DNA of 6,596 nt, taken from the NCBI GenBank assembly GCA_023440105.1, contig JAEXSY010000111.1:1-6596 (forward strand). The letters run 5' to 3'. Positions 1 to 4,969 of the stretch are shown piece after piece. The position numbers and the translations under genes were made by a program. The DNA comes from Bacillota bacterium (GTDB taxonomy: Bacteria; Bacillota; Clostridia; Clostridiales; Clostridiaceae). Below the pieces are notes generated by a model. The model made no database searches and was not told where the DNA came from. It saw nothing but the letters and a program-made list of their open reading frames with translations. Positions within the stretch are counted from its first letter, which is position 1; every line of letters begins with the position of its first letter.

Positions 1-2165
1 CTACCGAAAAAAATATCAAGACTATGGAAGATCAATTAAAAGCTATGGGAGCTATGTTTAACTGGGAAAATGAAGTTGTTACCTGTGATCCTGAATACTA
101 TAAATGGACCCAGTGGCTCTTCTTAAAGCTATATGAAAAGGGCTTGGCTTATAGAAAGAAGGCTCCAGTAAACTGGTGTCCTTCCTGTAATACAGTTCTT
201 GCCAATGAGCAGGTACAGGATGGAACCTGTGAACGCTGCCACACAGAGGTAACTAAAAAGGACTTAACTCAATGGTTCCTAAAAATCACTGATTATGCCG
301 ATGAGCTTTTAGAGGGCTTAGATAAAATCGATTGGCCGGAAAAAACTAAGGCTATGCAGAAGCACTGGATTGGACGTTCTACCGGTGCAGAGGTTACTTT
401 TAAGGTTAAGGATAGCGGTCTTTCCTTTGATGTGTTTACCACAAGAGTAGATACTCTTTTTGGTGTTACCTATGTGGTTTTAGCTCCTGAAAACCCTCTA
501 GTAGATCAGCTTACTACCGCTGAAAATAAGGCAGCAGTAGAAGCCTATAAGGATGCCGCTAAAAAGCAGAGCGATATCGAAAGGCAGTCCCTAACCAGAG
601 AAAAAACAGGAGTATTCTCCGGTTCTTATGCAATAAACCCCATAAATGGTAGAGAAGTACCTATTTGGATAGCTGATTACGTTCTGGCAACCTATGGAAC
701 CGGTGCAGTTATGGCTGTTCCTGCTCACGATGAAAGAGACTTCGCCTTTGCTACTAAGTATGAGCTTCCTATAGAAAGAGTAATTGAAGCAAAAAAAGGG
801 GAAGCACCTCTTCCTTATGTAGAATACGGAATCATGGTGAACTCAGGAAAATTTGATGGCTTAACCACAGAAGAAGGTAAGGAAAAAGTAGTAGAAGAGC
901 TACAAAAGGATGGTCTTGGACAGAAGAAGGTTAATTATAGATTAAGAGATTGGCTAGTATCAAGACAGCGCTATTGGGGAGCTCCTGTTCCAATGATTCA
1001 CTGTGATAAATGCGGAACAGTTCCTGTACCCTATGACCAGCTGCCTGTAGAGCTTCCGTATAATGTAGAGTTTGCCCCTGATGGCAAGTCTCCACTAGCA
1101 AAATCACAGGAATTCATCAATACTACCTGTCCGAAATGTGGAGGTCATGCTCATAGGGATGCTGATACTTTAGACACCTTTGTTTGCTCCTCCTGGTATT
1201 ACTTGAGGTATCCAGACAATAGAAATTCACAGGAGCCTTTTAACAGTGAAATAATAAACTCAATGCTACCTGTAGATAAATACGTAGGTGGCCCTGAGCA
1301 TGCCTGCATGCACCTTCTATATGCCAGATTCATAACTAAAGCTCTAAGAGATGCCGGCTACTTAAACTTCGACGAGCCCTTCCTATCCTTGACCCATCAA
1401 GGCCTTATTTTAGGACCTGATGGCTTCAAGATGAGTAAATCAAGAGGAAACACAATCTCTCCTGATGATTATATCAAGGAATTCGGTTCAGACGTATTTA
1501 GAATGTATCTTGCCTTTGGCTTTGCATATGTTGAAGGAGGAGCCTGGTCTGATGATGGAATTAAATCCATAGCCCGCTTTGTTGAAAGAGTAGAAAGGCT
1601 TTTAGGAAACTCTAAGGAAAGAATTGATAAGGGAGGAAAGGCCTCTATAGATAAGGCAGAAAAGGAGCTTAATTTCTGGAGGCACAACAGCATTAAGGCT
1701 ATAACTTCAGATATAGAGATTTTACAATTTAACACCGCTGTAGCAAGGCTTATGGAGTTTGCCAACGCCCTTTCCAAGTATCTTCAGGAGGATTCTATAA
1801 ACCCTGAATTCCTAAAGGAAACAGTAATAGACTTCATAAAGCTCATAGCCCCTTTCACTCCTCACTTTGCAGAAGAATACTATAACAGCTTCTGTCCTTA
1901 TGAAGGAGATGGTAATGGCTATTCTATATTCAATCAAAGCTGGCCTGAGCTAGATGAAAAAGCTCTAATAAAGGATGAGGTAGAAATAGCCATCCAAATA
2001 AATGGTAAGATAAAAGCAAAAACTAATATTTCTACAGGTCTATCTGAGGCTGAGATTAAAGAGATAGCTCTAGCAGAGCCACACATAGTAGAGTCCCTAG
2101 AAGGAAAAAATGTTGTTAAAGTTATAGTAATCAAAGGAAGACTGGTAAATATCGTTGCTAAGTAA
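1..2165 (+). CDS. leuS: Leucyl-tRNA synthetase, C-terminal ~720 residues (5' truncated by the window edge)
   Basis: Cytoplasmic class I aminoacyl-tRNA synthetase that joins leucine to tRNA-Leu using ATP. The frame is open from the first codon at 3-5 (TEKNIKT before the Met at 24), so that Met is internal; the true start and HIGH motif lie upstream. In order: a C-x2-C/C-x2-C zinc knuckle (Cys codons 177, 186, 228, 237); the CP1 editing domain with TTRVDTLFG and the conserved Asp in AVPAHDERD, which should hydrolyse mischarged tRNA; the return of the catalytic domain with RQRYWGAP; a second Cys4 knuckle (IHCDKC, TTCPKC); KMSKS at 1428-1442; an anticodon-binding helical domain; and a C-terminal tRNA-binding domain ending GRLVNIVAK. 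The step from LTHQGLILGPDG straight into KMSKS shows that the leucine-specific insertion of E. coli LeuRS is absent, as in B. subtilis. The motif DTFVCSSWYYLRY has Cys where E. coli has Glu. A terminator follows 10 bp after the stop. Confidence 0.98.
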   Translation, partial: TEKNIKTMEDQLKAMGAMFNWENEVVTCDPEYYKWTQWLFLKLYEKGLAYRKKAPVNWCPSCNTVLANEQVQDGTCERCHTEVTKKDLTQWFLKITDYADELLEGLDKIDWPEKTKAMQKHWIGRSTGAEVTFKVKDSGLSFDVFTTRVDTLFGVTYVVLAPENPLVDQLTTAENKAAVEAYKDAAKKQSDIERQSLTREKTGVFSGSYAINPINGREVPIWIADYVLATYGTGAVMAVPAHDERDFAFATKYELPIERVIEAKKGEAPLPYVEYGIMVNSGKFDGLTTEEGKEKVVEELQKDGLGQKKVNYRLRDWLVSRQRYWGAPVPMIHCDKCGTVPVPYDQLPVELPYNVEFAPDGKSPLAKSQEFINTTCPKCGGHAHRDADTLDTFVCSSWYYLRYPDNRNSQEPFNSEIINSMLPVDKYVGGPEHACMHLLYARFITKALRDAGYLNFDEPFLSLTHQGLILGPDGFKMSKSRGNTISPDDYIKEFGSDVFRMYLAFGFAYVEGGAWSDDGIKSIARFVERVERLLGNSKERIDKGGKASIDKAEKELNFWRHNSIKAITSDIEILQFNTAVARLMEFANALSKYLQEDSINPEFLKETVIDFIKLIAPFTPHFAEEYYNSFCPYEGDGNGYSIFNQSWPELDEKALIKDEVEIAIQINGKIKAKTNISTGLSEAEIKEIALAEPHIVESLEGKNVVKVIVIKGRLVNIVAK

Positions 2166-2174
2166 TATAAATAA

Positions 2175-2209
2175 GGAGTGCTGCCATCAGATGCAGTGCT
2201 CCTTTTTTT
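2175..2209 (+). terminator. Rho-independent terminator of leuS
   Basis: GGAGTGCTGC (2175-2184) pairs with GCAGTGCTCC (2193-2202): ten base pairs, two of them G-U, around an 8-nt loop. The flanking AA/TT extends the stem, and seven T residues follow (2203-2209). It lies just after the leuS stop, so leuS is the end of its transcript and the next gene needs its own promoter. Confidence 0.93.
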
Positions 2210-2227
2210 CATAAAATAGTTTATCTA

Positions 2228-2257
2228 TAGACATCATTCCTGTTTTTTTGATAAAAT
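2228..2257 (+). promoter_or_regulatory. Predicted sigma-A promoter of the CFI-box gene
   Basis: TAGACA (2228-2233) matches five of six bases of the -35 consensus. After an 18-bp spacer comes TAAAAT (2252-2257) with an extended -10 TG one base upstream (TGATAAAAT, 2249-2257). A rival -10, TATAAT at 2263-2268, has no good -35. Position between the leuS terminator and the next gene fits. Start-site mapping has not been seen; this is pattern matching. Confidence 0.55.
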
Positions 2258-2283
2258 ATAACTATAATTCAGAATATTGCAAA

Positions 2284-2290
2284 AAGGGGG
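2284..2290 (+). promoter_or_regulatory. Ribosome binding site fixing the CFI-box start
   Basis: AAGGGGG lies 8 nt before the ATG at 2299. The in-frame TTG at 2248 would lengthen the protein by 17 residues, but it has no such site and overlaps the predicted -10 region, so ATG 2299 is preferred. Confidence 0.8.
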
Positions 2291-2298
2291 CTTTGACT

Positions 2299-2691
2299 AT
2301 GAACGACGATTATGATTATGATGAGGATTATGAAGAAGGCTATGATGAAGGTTATGAAGAAGGCTACAGATCTGGAAGAAAATCTGTTTCCCGCGGTGGC
2401 GGTGGCAGAGGTTCTAGCAATCAGGGCTGCTACATTGCAACCTCTGTGTATGGCTCCTATGATTGTCCTGAGGTATGGACACTACGAAGATTTCGTGATT
2501 ACAATTTAAAGAAATCTATACCTGGAAGGATATTCATCAAGGTTTATTATACCTTGAGCCCAACTTTAGTAAAGTGGTTTGGAAATATAAATTGGCTTAA
2601 AAAGCTTATGAGATACCCTCTTAACCGATTAGTAGACCACCTGAAGCTCTCAGGTATTAAGGACACACCATACCAGGACCCAGATAATTAA
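2299..2691 (+). CDS. CFI-box C-terminal domain protein with acidic EGY-repeat N-terminus, function unknown
   Basis: A 130-residue protein in three parts. Residues 1-26 are very acidic and Tyr-rich, with a four-residue repeat (EGYD, EGYE, EGYR). Residues 27-42 are a basic Gly/Ser-rich linker (GGGGRGSSNQ). Residues 43 to about 119 match the pattern I know as the CFI-box C-terminal domain: GCYIATSVYGS, PEVWTLRRFRD, then GRIFIKVYYTLSP. Cys44, in the CYIAT motif, is the family's conserved cysteine; Cys56 is a second one. No signal peptide is evident, and the tail has only moderately hydrophobic helices (WFGNINWLKKLM), so a cytoplasmic or peripheral location is likely but unproven. The family occurs as a C-terminal module on many otherwise unrelated bacterial and archaeal proteins, and I know of no established function. 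The gene stands alone, with its own promoter and a hairpin 1 bp after its stop. Family assignment is from motif recognition, not a search. Confidence 0.9.
   Translation: MNDDYDYDEDYEEGYDEGYEEGYRSGRKSVSRGGGGRGSSNQGCYIATSVYGSYDCPEVWTLRRFRDYNLKKSIPGRIFIKVYYTLSPTLVKWFGNINWLKKLMRYPLNRLVDHLKLSGIKDTPYQDPDN
2323..2370 (+). repeat. Four imperfect 12-bp tandem repeats coding the EGY/EDY acidic repeat
   Basis: Units are GAGGATTATGAA (2323-2334), GAAGGCTATGAT (2335-2346), GAAGGTTATGAA (2347-2358) and GAAGGCTACAGA (2359-2370). The earlier GATTATGAT run at 2308-2322 is related. The unit is a multiple of three, so a copy-number change would keep the frame. The last unit diverges to Arg. Third-position changes between units suggest an old expansion, not a recent one. 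Confidence 0.75.
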
Positions 2692-2777
2692 AAAAATTAG
2701 GGAGCTGATTCCATTAAGCACCTACTCCTTCCCTTTAGTTTAGGGGTGTGCCGAGAGGAATCATCTCCCTTATTTTT
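2692..2777. terminator. 86-nt extended hairpin, probable bidirectional terminator between convergent genes
   Basis: Bases 2692-2712 pair with 2757-2777 at 19 of 21 positions (mismatches at 2698/2771 and 2705/2764). The core arms are AGGGAG-C-TGATTCC and GGAATCA-T-CTCCCT. Inside, a 5x5 internal loop (2713-2717 and 2752-2756) leads to an inner hairpin, GCAC (2718-2721) with GTGC (2748-2751) and ACTCCT (2724-2729) with AGGGGT (2742-2747), having a 2-nt CT bulge and a 12-nt loop. Toward the plus-strand exit there is TTATTTTT; on the minus strand there are seven T (2696-2690). It can therefore end both the CFI-box transcript and trhO. It is much larger than needed for termination, so a structured RNA or a mobile palindromic repeat remains possible. 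Confidence 0.75.
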
Positions 2778-2803
2778 ACAAAAACCTTTTAATCCATTGA
2801 TTA

Positions 2804-3808
2804 TTATATTCTAGTTCTTTCTATAGATTTTCTAAAATACTGTGCTTTTCTTGGGTTTTGCTTATATTTATCATACATTTTCAGCTTTTCATTGATTCTT
2901 ACTCTAGCATCTCTCTCTGGATGCTGCTGTATGTATTTTACACAGTCCTCACTGCAAAAGCCCTGGTACTTCTCTTCACAGACGGTACAGCATAAATGCT
3001 GATCATGACAGTCGTCATTGGTACAGTTTATATATCTATCGCAGGGCTCTCCACAGTGAGAACACTTAGATATAACAACATCCTCTTCCGTATTATTCAC
3101 CTTAACAGCTATTCTCTCGTCAAATACATAGCATTTACCATCGAATAGTTTCCCCTTGACCTCTGGATCCTTTCCATAGGTAACTATACCTCCTTCTAAG
3201 TGATAAACCTCCTCAAAGCCTTTATTCATCAGAACTCCTGTGAGCTTTTCACAGCGAATACCACCAGTGCAGTAGCTTATTACCTTTTTATCCTTATAAT
3301 CAGCGAGATTCTCCTCTATCCATTTTGGAAATTCCTTAAAATTCTTAATCTCAGGTCTTATTGCCCCCCTAAAATGTCCAATTTCATATTCATAGTCATT
3401 TCTTCCATCGACAACTATTACATCATCTCTCTGGAGCATTTCATAAAATTCCTTAGGTTTAAGATACTTCCCCTTTTTCACCTCAGGATTTACATCGTCC
3501 TCTTCTTTTAGGGTTATGATGCTTTTTCTTCTCCTCACATATATCTTTTTAAAGGCATGTTCCTCTGCTTCATCAATTTTGAAGGTCATATCACTAAATC
3601 TTGGATCTTCATGAAGTATCCTCATATACTCTTCTGTATTCTCCTTAAGACCAGAAACAGTTCCATTTATCCCTTCCTCTGCCACCAAAATTCGTCCTCT
3701 AAGCCCCAGGCTCTTACATAGAGCTAGATGATCTTTCGCAAAGGTTTCCGGATCTTCAATATTTACAAATTTATAATATAGCAAAATTCTATAGTCCATA
3801 TTCATCAT
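2804..3808 (-). CDS. trhO: Oxygen-dependent tRNA uridine(34) hydroxylase TrhO (rhodanese family, YbfQ/YceA)
   Basis: Cytoplasmic enzyme that hydroxylates U34 in the anticodon of a set of tRNAs to 5-hydroxyuridine, the precursor of mo5U (Gram-positives) or cmo5U (enterobacteria), aiding wobble decoding. The 334-residue product fits the family. An N-terminal domain (about 5-95) holds YYKFVNIEDPETFAKDHL and GRILVAEEGINGTVSG. The rhodanese domain (about 112-215) has VVDGRNDYEYEIGHFRGA and the active-site loop YCTGGIRCEK with catalytic Cys180. The C-terminal part carries ten Cys between 249 and 289 (CSHCGEPC, CHDQHLCC, FCSEDC), probably a zinc-binding module as in other Firmicute members. The start at 3808 was chosen because AGGAAAGGA lies 10 nt upstream and homologues begin near YRxLLYYK. 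The open frame runs back to 3925, but that extension crosses the promoter and a terminator. Two more in-frame ATGs, at 3805 and 3799, are possible starts. A FUR-like box abuts the -35. Confidence 0.95.
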   Translation of the reverse strand: MMNMDYRILLYYKFVNIEDPETFAKDHLALCKSLGLRGRILVAEEGINGTVSGLKENTEEYMRILHEDPRFSDMTFKIDEAEEHAFKKIYVRRRKSIITLKEEDDVNPEVKKGKYLKPKEFYEMLQRDDVIVVDGRNDYEYEIGHFRGAIRPEIKNFKEFPKWIEENLADYKDKKVISYCTGGIRCEKLTGVLMNKGFEEVYHLEGGIVTYGKDPEVKGKLFDGKCYVFDERIAVKVNNTEEDVVISKCSHCGEPCDRYINCTNDDCHDQHLCCTVCEEKYQGFCSEDCVKYIQQHPERDARVRINEKLKMYDKYKQNPRKAQYFRKSIERTRI

Positions 3809-3818
3809 TACTATTACA

Positions 3819-3827
3819 TCCTTTCCT
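3819..3827 (-). promoter_or_regulatory. Ribosome binding site fixing the trhO start
   Basis: On the minus strand AGGAAAGGA ends 10 nt before the ATG at 3808 and 13 nt before the ATG at 3805. It supports a start in the MMNMDYR cluster and argues against upstream in-frame Met codons, including the one at 3832 (MAGK), which has no comparable site. Confidence 0.65.
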
Positions 3828-3846
3828 GCCATAACTTTCATATTAT

Positions 3847-3875
3847 ATAATAGTGAAAAAAATGTATTTTGTAAA
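3847..3875 (-). promoter_or_regulatory. Predicted sigma-A promoter of trhO
   Basis: Reading the minus strand, TTTACA (3875-3870) is followed by a 17-bp spacer and TATTAT (3852-3847). A TATAAT overlaps just downstream (3847-3842) but would need a 22-bp spacer. The leader to the ATG at 3808 would be about 30 nt. Confidence 0.55.
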
Positions 3876-3890
3876 TGATAATTATTATTA
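3876..3890. promoter_or_regulatory. Candidate Fur/PerR-family operator at the trhO promoter
   Basis: TGATAATTATTATTA matches the Gram-positive Fur 7-1-7 box TGATAATnATTATCA at 13 of 14 defined bases, and the PerR box TTATAATnATTATAA at 12 of 14. It directly abuts the predicted -35. The surroundings are almost pure A/T, which raises the odds of a chance match, so the regulator and the function are inferred. Confidence 0.4.
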
Positions 3891-3909
3891 ATTAAATATA
3901 AATATAGCA

Positions 3910-3942
3910 AAAGGAGTAAATACATAAAGTATTTACTCCTTT
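3910..3942 (-). terminator. Terminator of the 134-residue gene, stem containing its stop codon
   Basis: A perfect 14-bp stem: AAAGGAGTAAATAC (3910-3923) with GTATTTACTCCTTT (3929-3942), loop ATAAA. On the minus strand the stem is followed by a short T-run ending near 3909 and then a GC step, so the U-tract is weak. The gene's stop codon (3935-3933) lies within the first arm. It separates this gene from trhO. Confidence 0.8.
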
Positions 3943-4337
3943 ATAGGAAACTCTCCATTTTTAAAGCTATTAAGAAGATTATCTTCTAGAGATTTTCTCT
4001 TCTTAGCATACTCTTCAATATTATCTGAACTTAAATTCTCACATTCCTCAAATAACTTCTCTGCAATCATTCTTCTGCAGAGCCCTTTCCAGAAAACCGC
4101 CTCATCATATGATTCCTTGAGAAGTGTTAACTTTTCATCATCCTCTAGCTCAGGTACTATATCTTCATCAGATTTAGGTTCTAAGACTTTAGATAGCTCC
4201 TCATGGCCTAATATGTATTGTATTAGGGAGAGATATTCCTTATATTCTGTACTATCAACTTCCTTAAATAATTCCATATTGAATTTTAATAGCTGTACCA
4301 GAGCTCTATATTGTCTAGAAGTAAAATCAATCTTCAT
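3933..4337 (-). CDS. Hypothetical acidic helical protein, 134 residues
   Basis: I do not recognise a family. The product is small, acidic and predicted largely helical from its composition. An N-terminal segment (about 1-50: SRQYRALVQLLKFNMELF, then EYLSLIQYILGHEEL) alternates hydrophobic and charged residues. It is followed by an acidic stretch around 55-70 (KSDEDIVPELEDDEK) and a second helical half with WKGLCRRMIAEKLFEECENL. No signal peptide, membrane span, nucleotide-binding motif or metal cluster is visible, so a cytoplasmic location is likely. The start is well supported: AGGAG (minus strand, 4349-4345) lies 7 nt before the ATG. It forms its own transcription unit, upstream of trhO on the same strand but separated by a terminator and a second promoter, and divergent from the HesB-like gene. 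Function cannot be inferred from this context. Confidence 0.85.
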   Translation of the reverse strand: MKIDFTSRQYRALVQLLKFNMELFKEVDSTEYKEYLSLIQYILGHEELSKVLEPKSDEDIVPELEDDEKLTLLKESYDEAVFWKGLCRRMIAEKLFEECENLSSDNIEEYAKKRKSLEDNLLNSFKNGEFPIKE

Positions 4338-4362
4338 AAAATTTCTCCTATATACCTTTATA

Positions 4363-4376
4363 ATTATATTTTATCA
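4363..4376 (-). promoter_or_regulatory. Possible -10 region of the 134-residue gene
   Basis: On the minus strand TGATAAAAT (4376-4368) looks like an extended -10 element and overlaps a perfect TATAAT (4368-4363). No convincing -35 lies at the right distance, so recognition would rely on the extended -10. It is 26 nt upstream of the start codon. Confidence 0.35.
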
Positions 4377-4473
4377 TTTTACCTGACCTTTTCCTACTAT
4401 ATAATTTTTCATTTATATTTTATTCAAGAGCTGTACATAATAAGTAATGAGTTACTATTATTAAAGTTATTCT

Positions 4474-4496
4474 TAATTAATAATAATAATTAATTA
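4474..4496. repeat. AT-only inverted repeat in the divergent intergenic region
   Basis: TAATTAAT (4474-4481) and ATTAATTA (4489-4496) are perfect 8-bp arms around a 7-bp spacer. The rest of 4338-4574 is AT-rich, with no gene; it also holds a small dyad, AGTAA (4443-4447) and TTACT (4452-4456). With A and T only, such symmetry can arise by chance. The likeliest role is an UP-element-like tract upstream of the HesB-like gene's promoter. Confidence 0.35.
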
Positions 4497-4500
4497 TTTT

Positions 4501-4520
4501 TCTATTGATAATCATTGAGA
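4501..4520. promoter_or_regulatory. Candidate Fur-family operator overlapping the HesB-like promoter
   Basis: TGATAATCATT (4506-4516) is identical to the core of the classical 19-bp Fur box GATAATGATAATCATTATC. Over all 19 positions (4501-4519) 13 match; the right half (GAGA) is the weak side. The site covers the -35 and the start of the spacer, where a bound repressor would block RNA polymerase. Iron-sulfur assembly genes are common Fur targets, which makes the placement sensible, but binding is inferred. Confidence 0.45.
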
Positions 4521-4533
4521 ATAGTATTATTAT
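4505..4533 (+). promoter_or_regulatory. Predicted sigma-A promoter of the HesB-like gene
   Basis: TTGATA (4505-4510), a 17-bp spacer, and TATTAT (4528-4533). The resulting leader of about 35 nt would carry the AAGGA site at 4564-4568. The -35 matches consensus at five of six bases. Confidence 0.65.
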
Positions 4534-4563
4534 TAAAGAAGGAAGCGAAATTTATAAAGAAAG

Positions 4564-4568
4564 AAGGA
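4564..4568 (+). promoter_or_regulatory. Ribosome binding site of the HesB-like gene
   Basis: AAGGA within AAGAAGGA lies 6 nt before the ATG at 4575. The in-frame TTG at 4515 falls inside the predicted promoter and would add 20 residues not expected for this family. Confidence 0.75.
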
Positions 4569-4574
4569 TTATCG

Positions 4575-4913
4575 ATGAACGCTACAAATACTATTAACAT
4601 TAGTGAAGCAGCTTACACTGAGTTCAAACAATTTTTAGATGATAATAACGTTGAAAGTTATAATATAAGAATAAATCTTGCAGGTATAGGCTGTGGTGGT
4701 CCTATGTTCAATATTGTTATTGACGAGGCAGCTGAAAATGATATAGTTGAGACTGTTAATGAAGTAAAGTTCATAGTTGACAAGGATTTAGTCGAGGAAT
4801 ACCAAGGCTTTATAATCCTTTCTAGTGAGGAAAATGACGGAAGAGGCTTAAGCCTCAGAGCAGTTCTTCAGCCAGAAGGCGGATGCTCCTCTTGTGGCGG
4901 CGGCTGTCACTAA
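4575..4913 (+). CDS. HesB/IscA-like iron-sulfur cluster protein
   Basis: A 112-residue cytoplasmic protein of the HesB/IscA (A-type carrier) fold. The family binds iron or Fe-S clusters and helps pass them to apo-proteins. The match rests on the start ISEAAYTEFKQFLD, the strand IRINLAGIGCGGPMFNIVIDE, the middle VKFIVDKDLVEEYQGFII and the Cys-rich end. Cys40 lies 64 residues before Cys104, the same interval as between the first and second cluster cysteines of E. coli IscA (C35, C99). The C-terminal motif is CSSCGGGC (Cys104, 107, 111) in place of the canonical CGC, and the first site reads GIGCGGP. It is therefore a divergent HesB-like member, not a clear IscA, SufA or ErpA orthologue, so no symbol is given. 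It is a single-gene unit with a strong promoter, a Fur-like overlap and a terminator 10 bp after its stop; no isc or suf genes are nearby. Confidence 0.93.
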   Translation: MNATNTINISEAAYTEFKQFLDDNNVESYNIRINLAGIGCGGPMFNIVIDEAAENDIVETVNEVKFIVDKDLVEEYQGFIILSSEENDGRGLSLRAVLQPEGGCSSCGGGCH

Positions 4914-4923
4914 AATTAACATT

Positions 4924-4968
4924 AAAGGATGCTTTCACAGCACTGCTGTGAGCATCCTTTTATTTTTT
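4924..4968 (+). terminator. Terminator of the HesB-like gene, possibly used from both sides
   Basis: AAAGGATGC (4924-4932) pairs with GCATCCTTT (4952-4960), then after a TT bulge TCACAG (4935-4940) pairs with CTGTGA (4946-4951) around the loop CACTG. TTTTATTTTTT follows (4958-4968). The convergent minus-strand gene ends at 4970, so its transcript also runs into this hairpin, though the T-run on that side is short and broken. Confidence 0.92.
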
Positions 4969-4969
4969 A

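Noticed and set aside
1180..1206. Cys in the LeuRS motif DTFVCSSWYYLRY as a possible defect
   Set aside because: The position varies between bacterial LeuRSs and the flanking SSWYYLRY, zinc knuckles and KMSKS are intact, so the enzyme should be functional.
1469..1777. Open frame of 102 codons on the minus strand inside leuS
   Set aside because: It lies wholly antisense to the strongly conserved LeuRS catalytic and anticodon-binding region, has Ser/Leu-rich low-information translation, and has no promoter or terminator of its own.
1934..2212. Open frame of 92 codons on the minus strand over the leuS 3' end and terminator
   Set aside because: It is antisense to the LeuRS C-terminal domain and would have to start inside the leuS terminator hairpin.
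2312..2509. Open frame of 65 codons in another plus frame inside the CFI-box gene
   Set aside because: Its Met/Lys-rich start is only the frame-shifted reading of the acidic tandem repeat.
3200..3511. Open frame of 103 codons on the plus strand inside trhO
   Set aside because: It is antisense to the rhodanese domain and looks hydrophobic only because of the AT-rich complement; no ribosome binding site is seen.
3809..3925. 39-residue N-terminal extension of TrhO with a hydrophobic MYLLLLLYLYL start
   Set aside because: It is not part of the family, its codons are the promoter, the FUR-like box and a terminator stem, and a ribosome binding site supports the start at 3808. It is not a signal peptide.
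4117..4493. Two overlapping plus-strand open frames across the 134-residue gene start and the intergenic region
   Set aside because: Both are Ser- or Ile/Tyr/Leu-rich translations of AT-rich DNA without ribosome binding sites, and the minus-strand gene is better supported.
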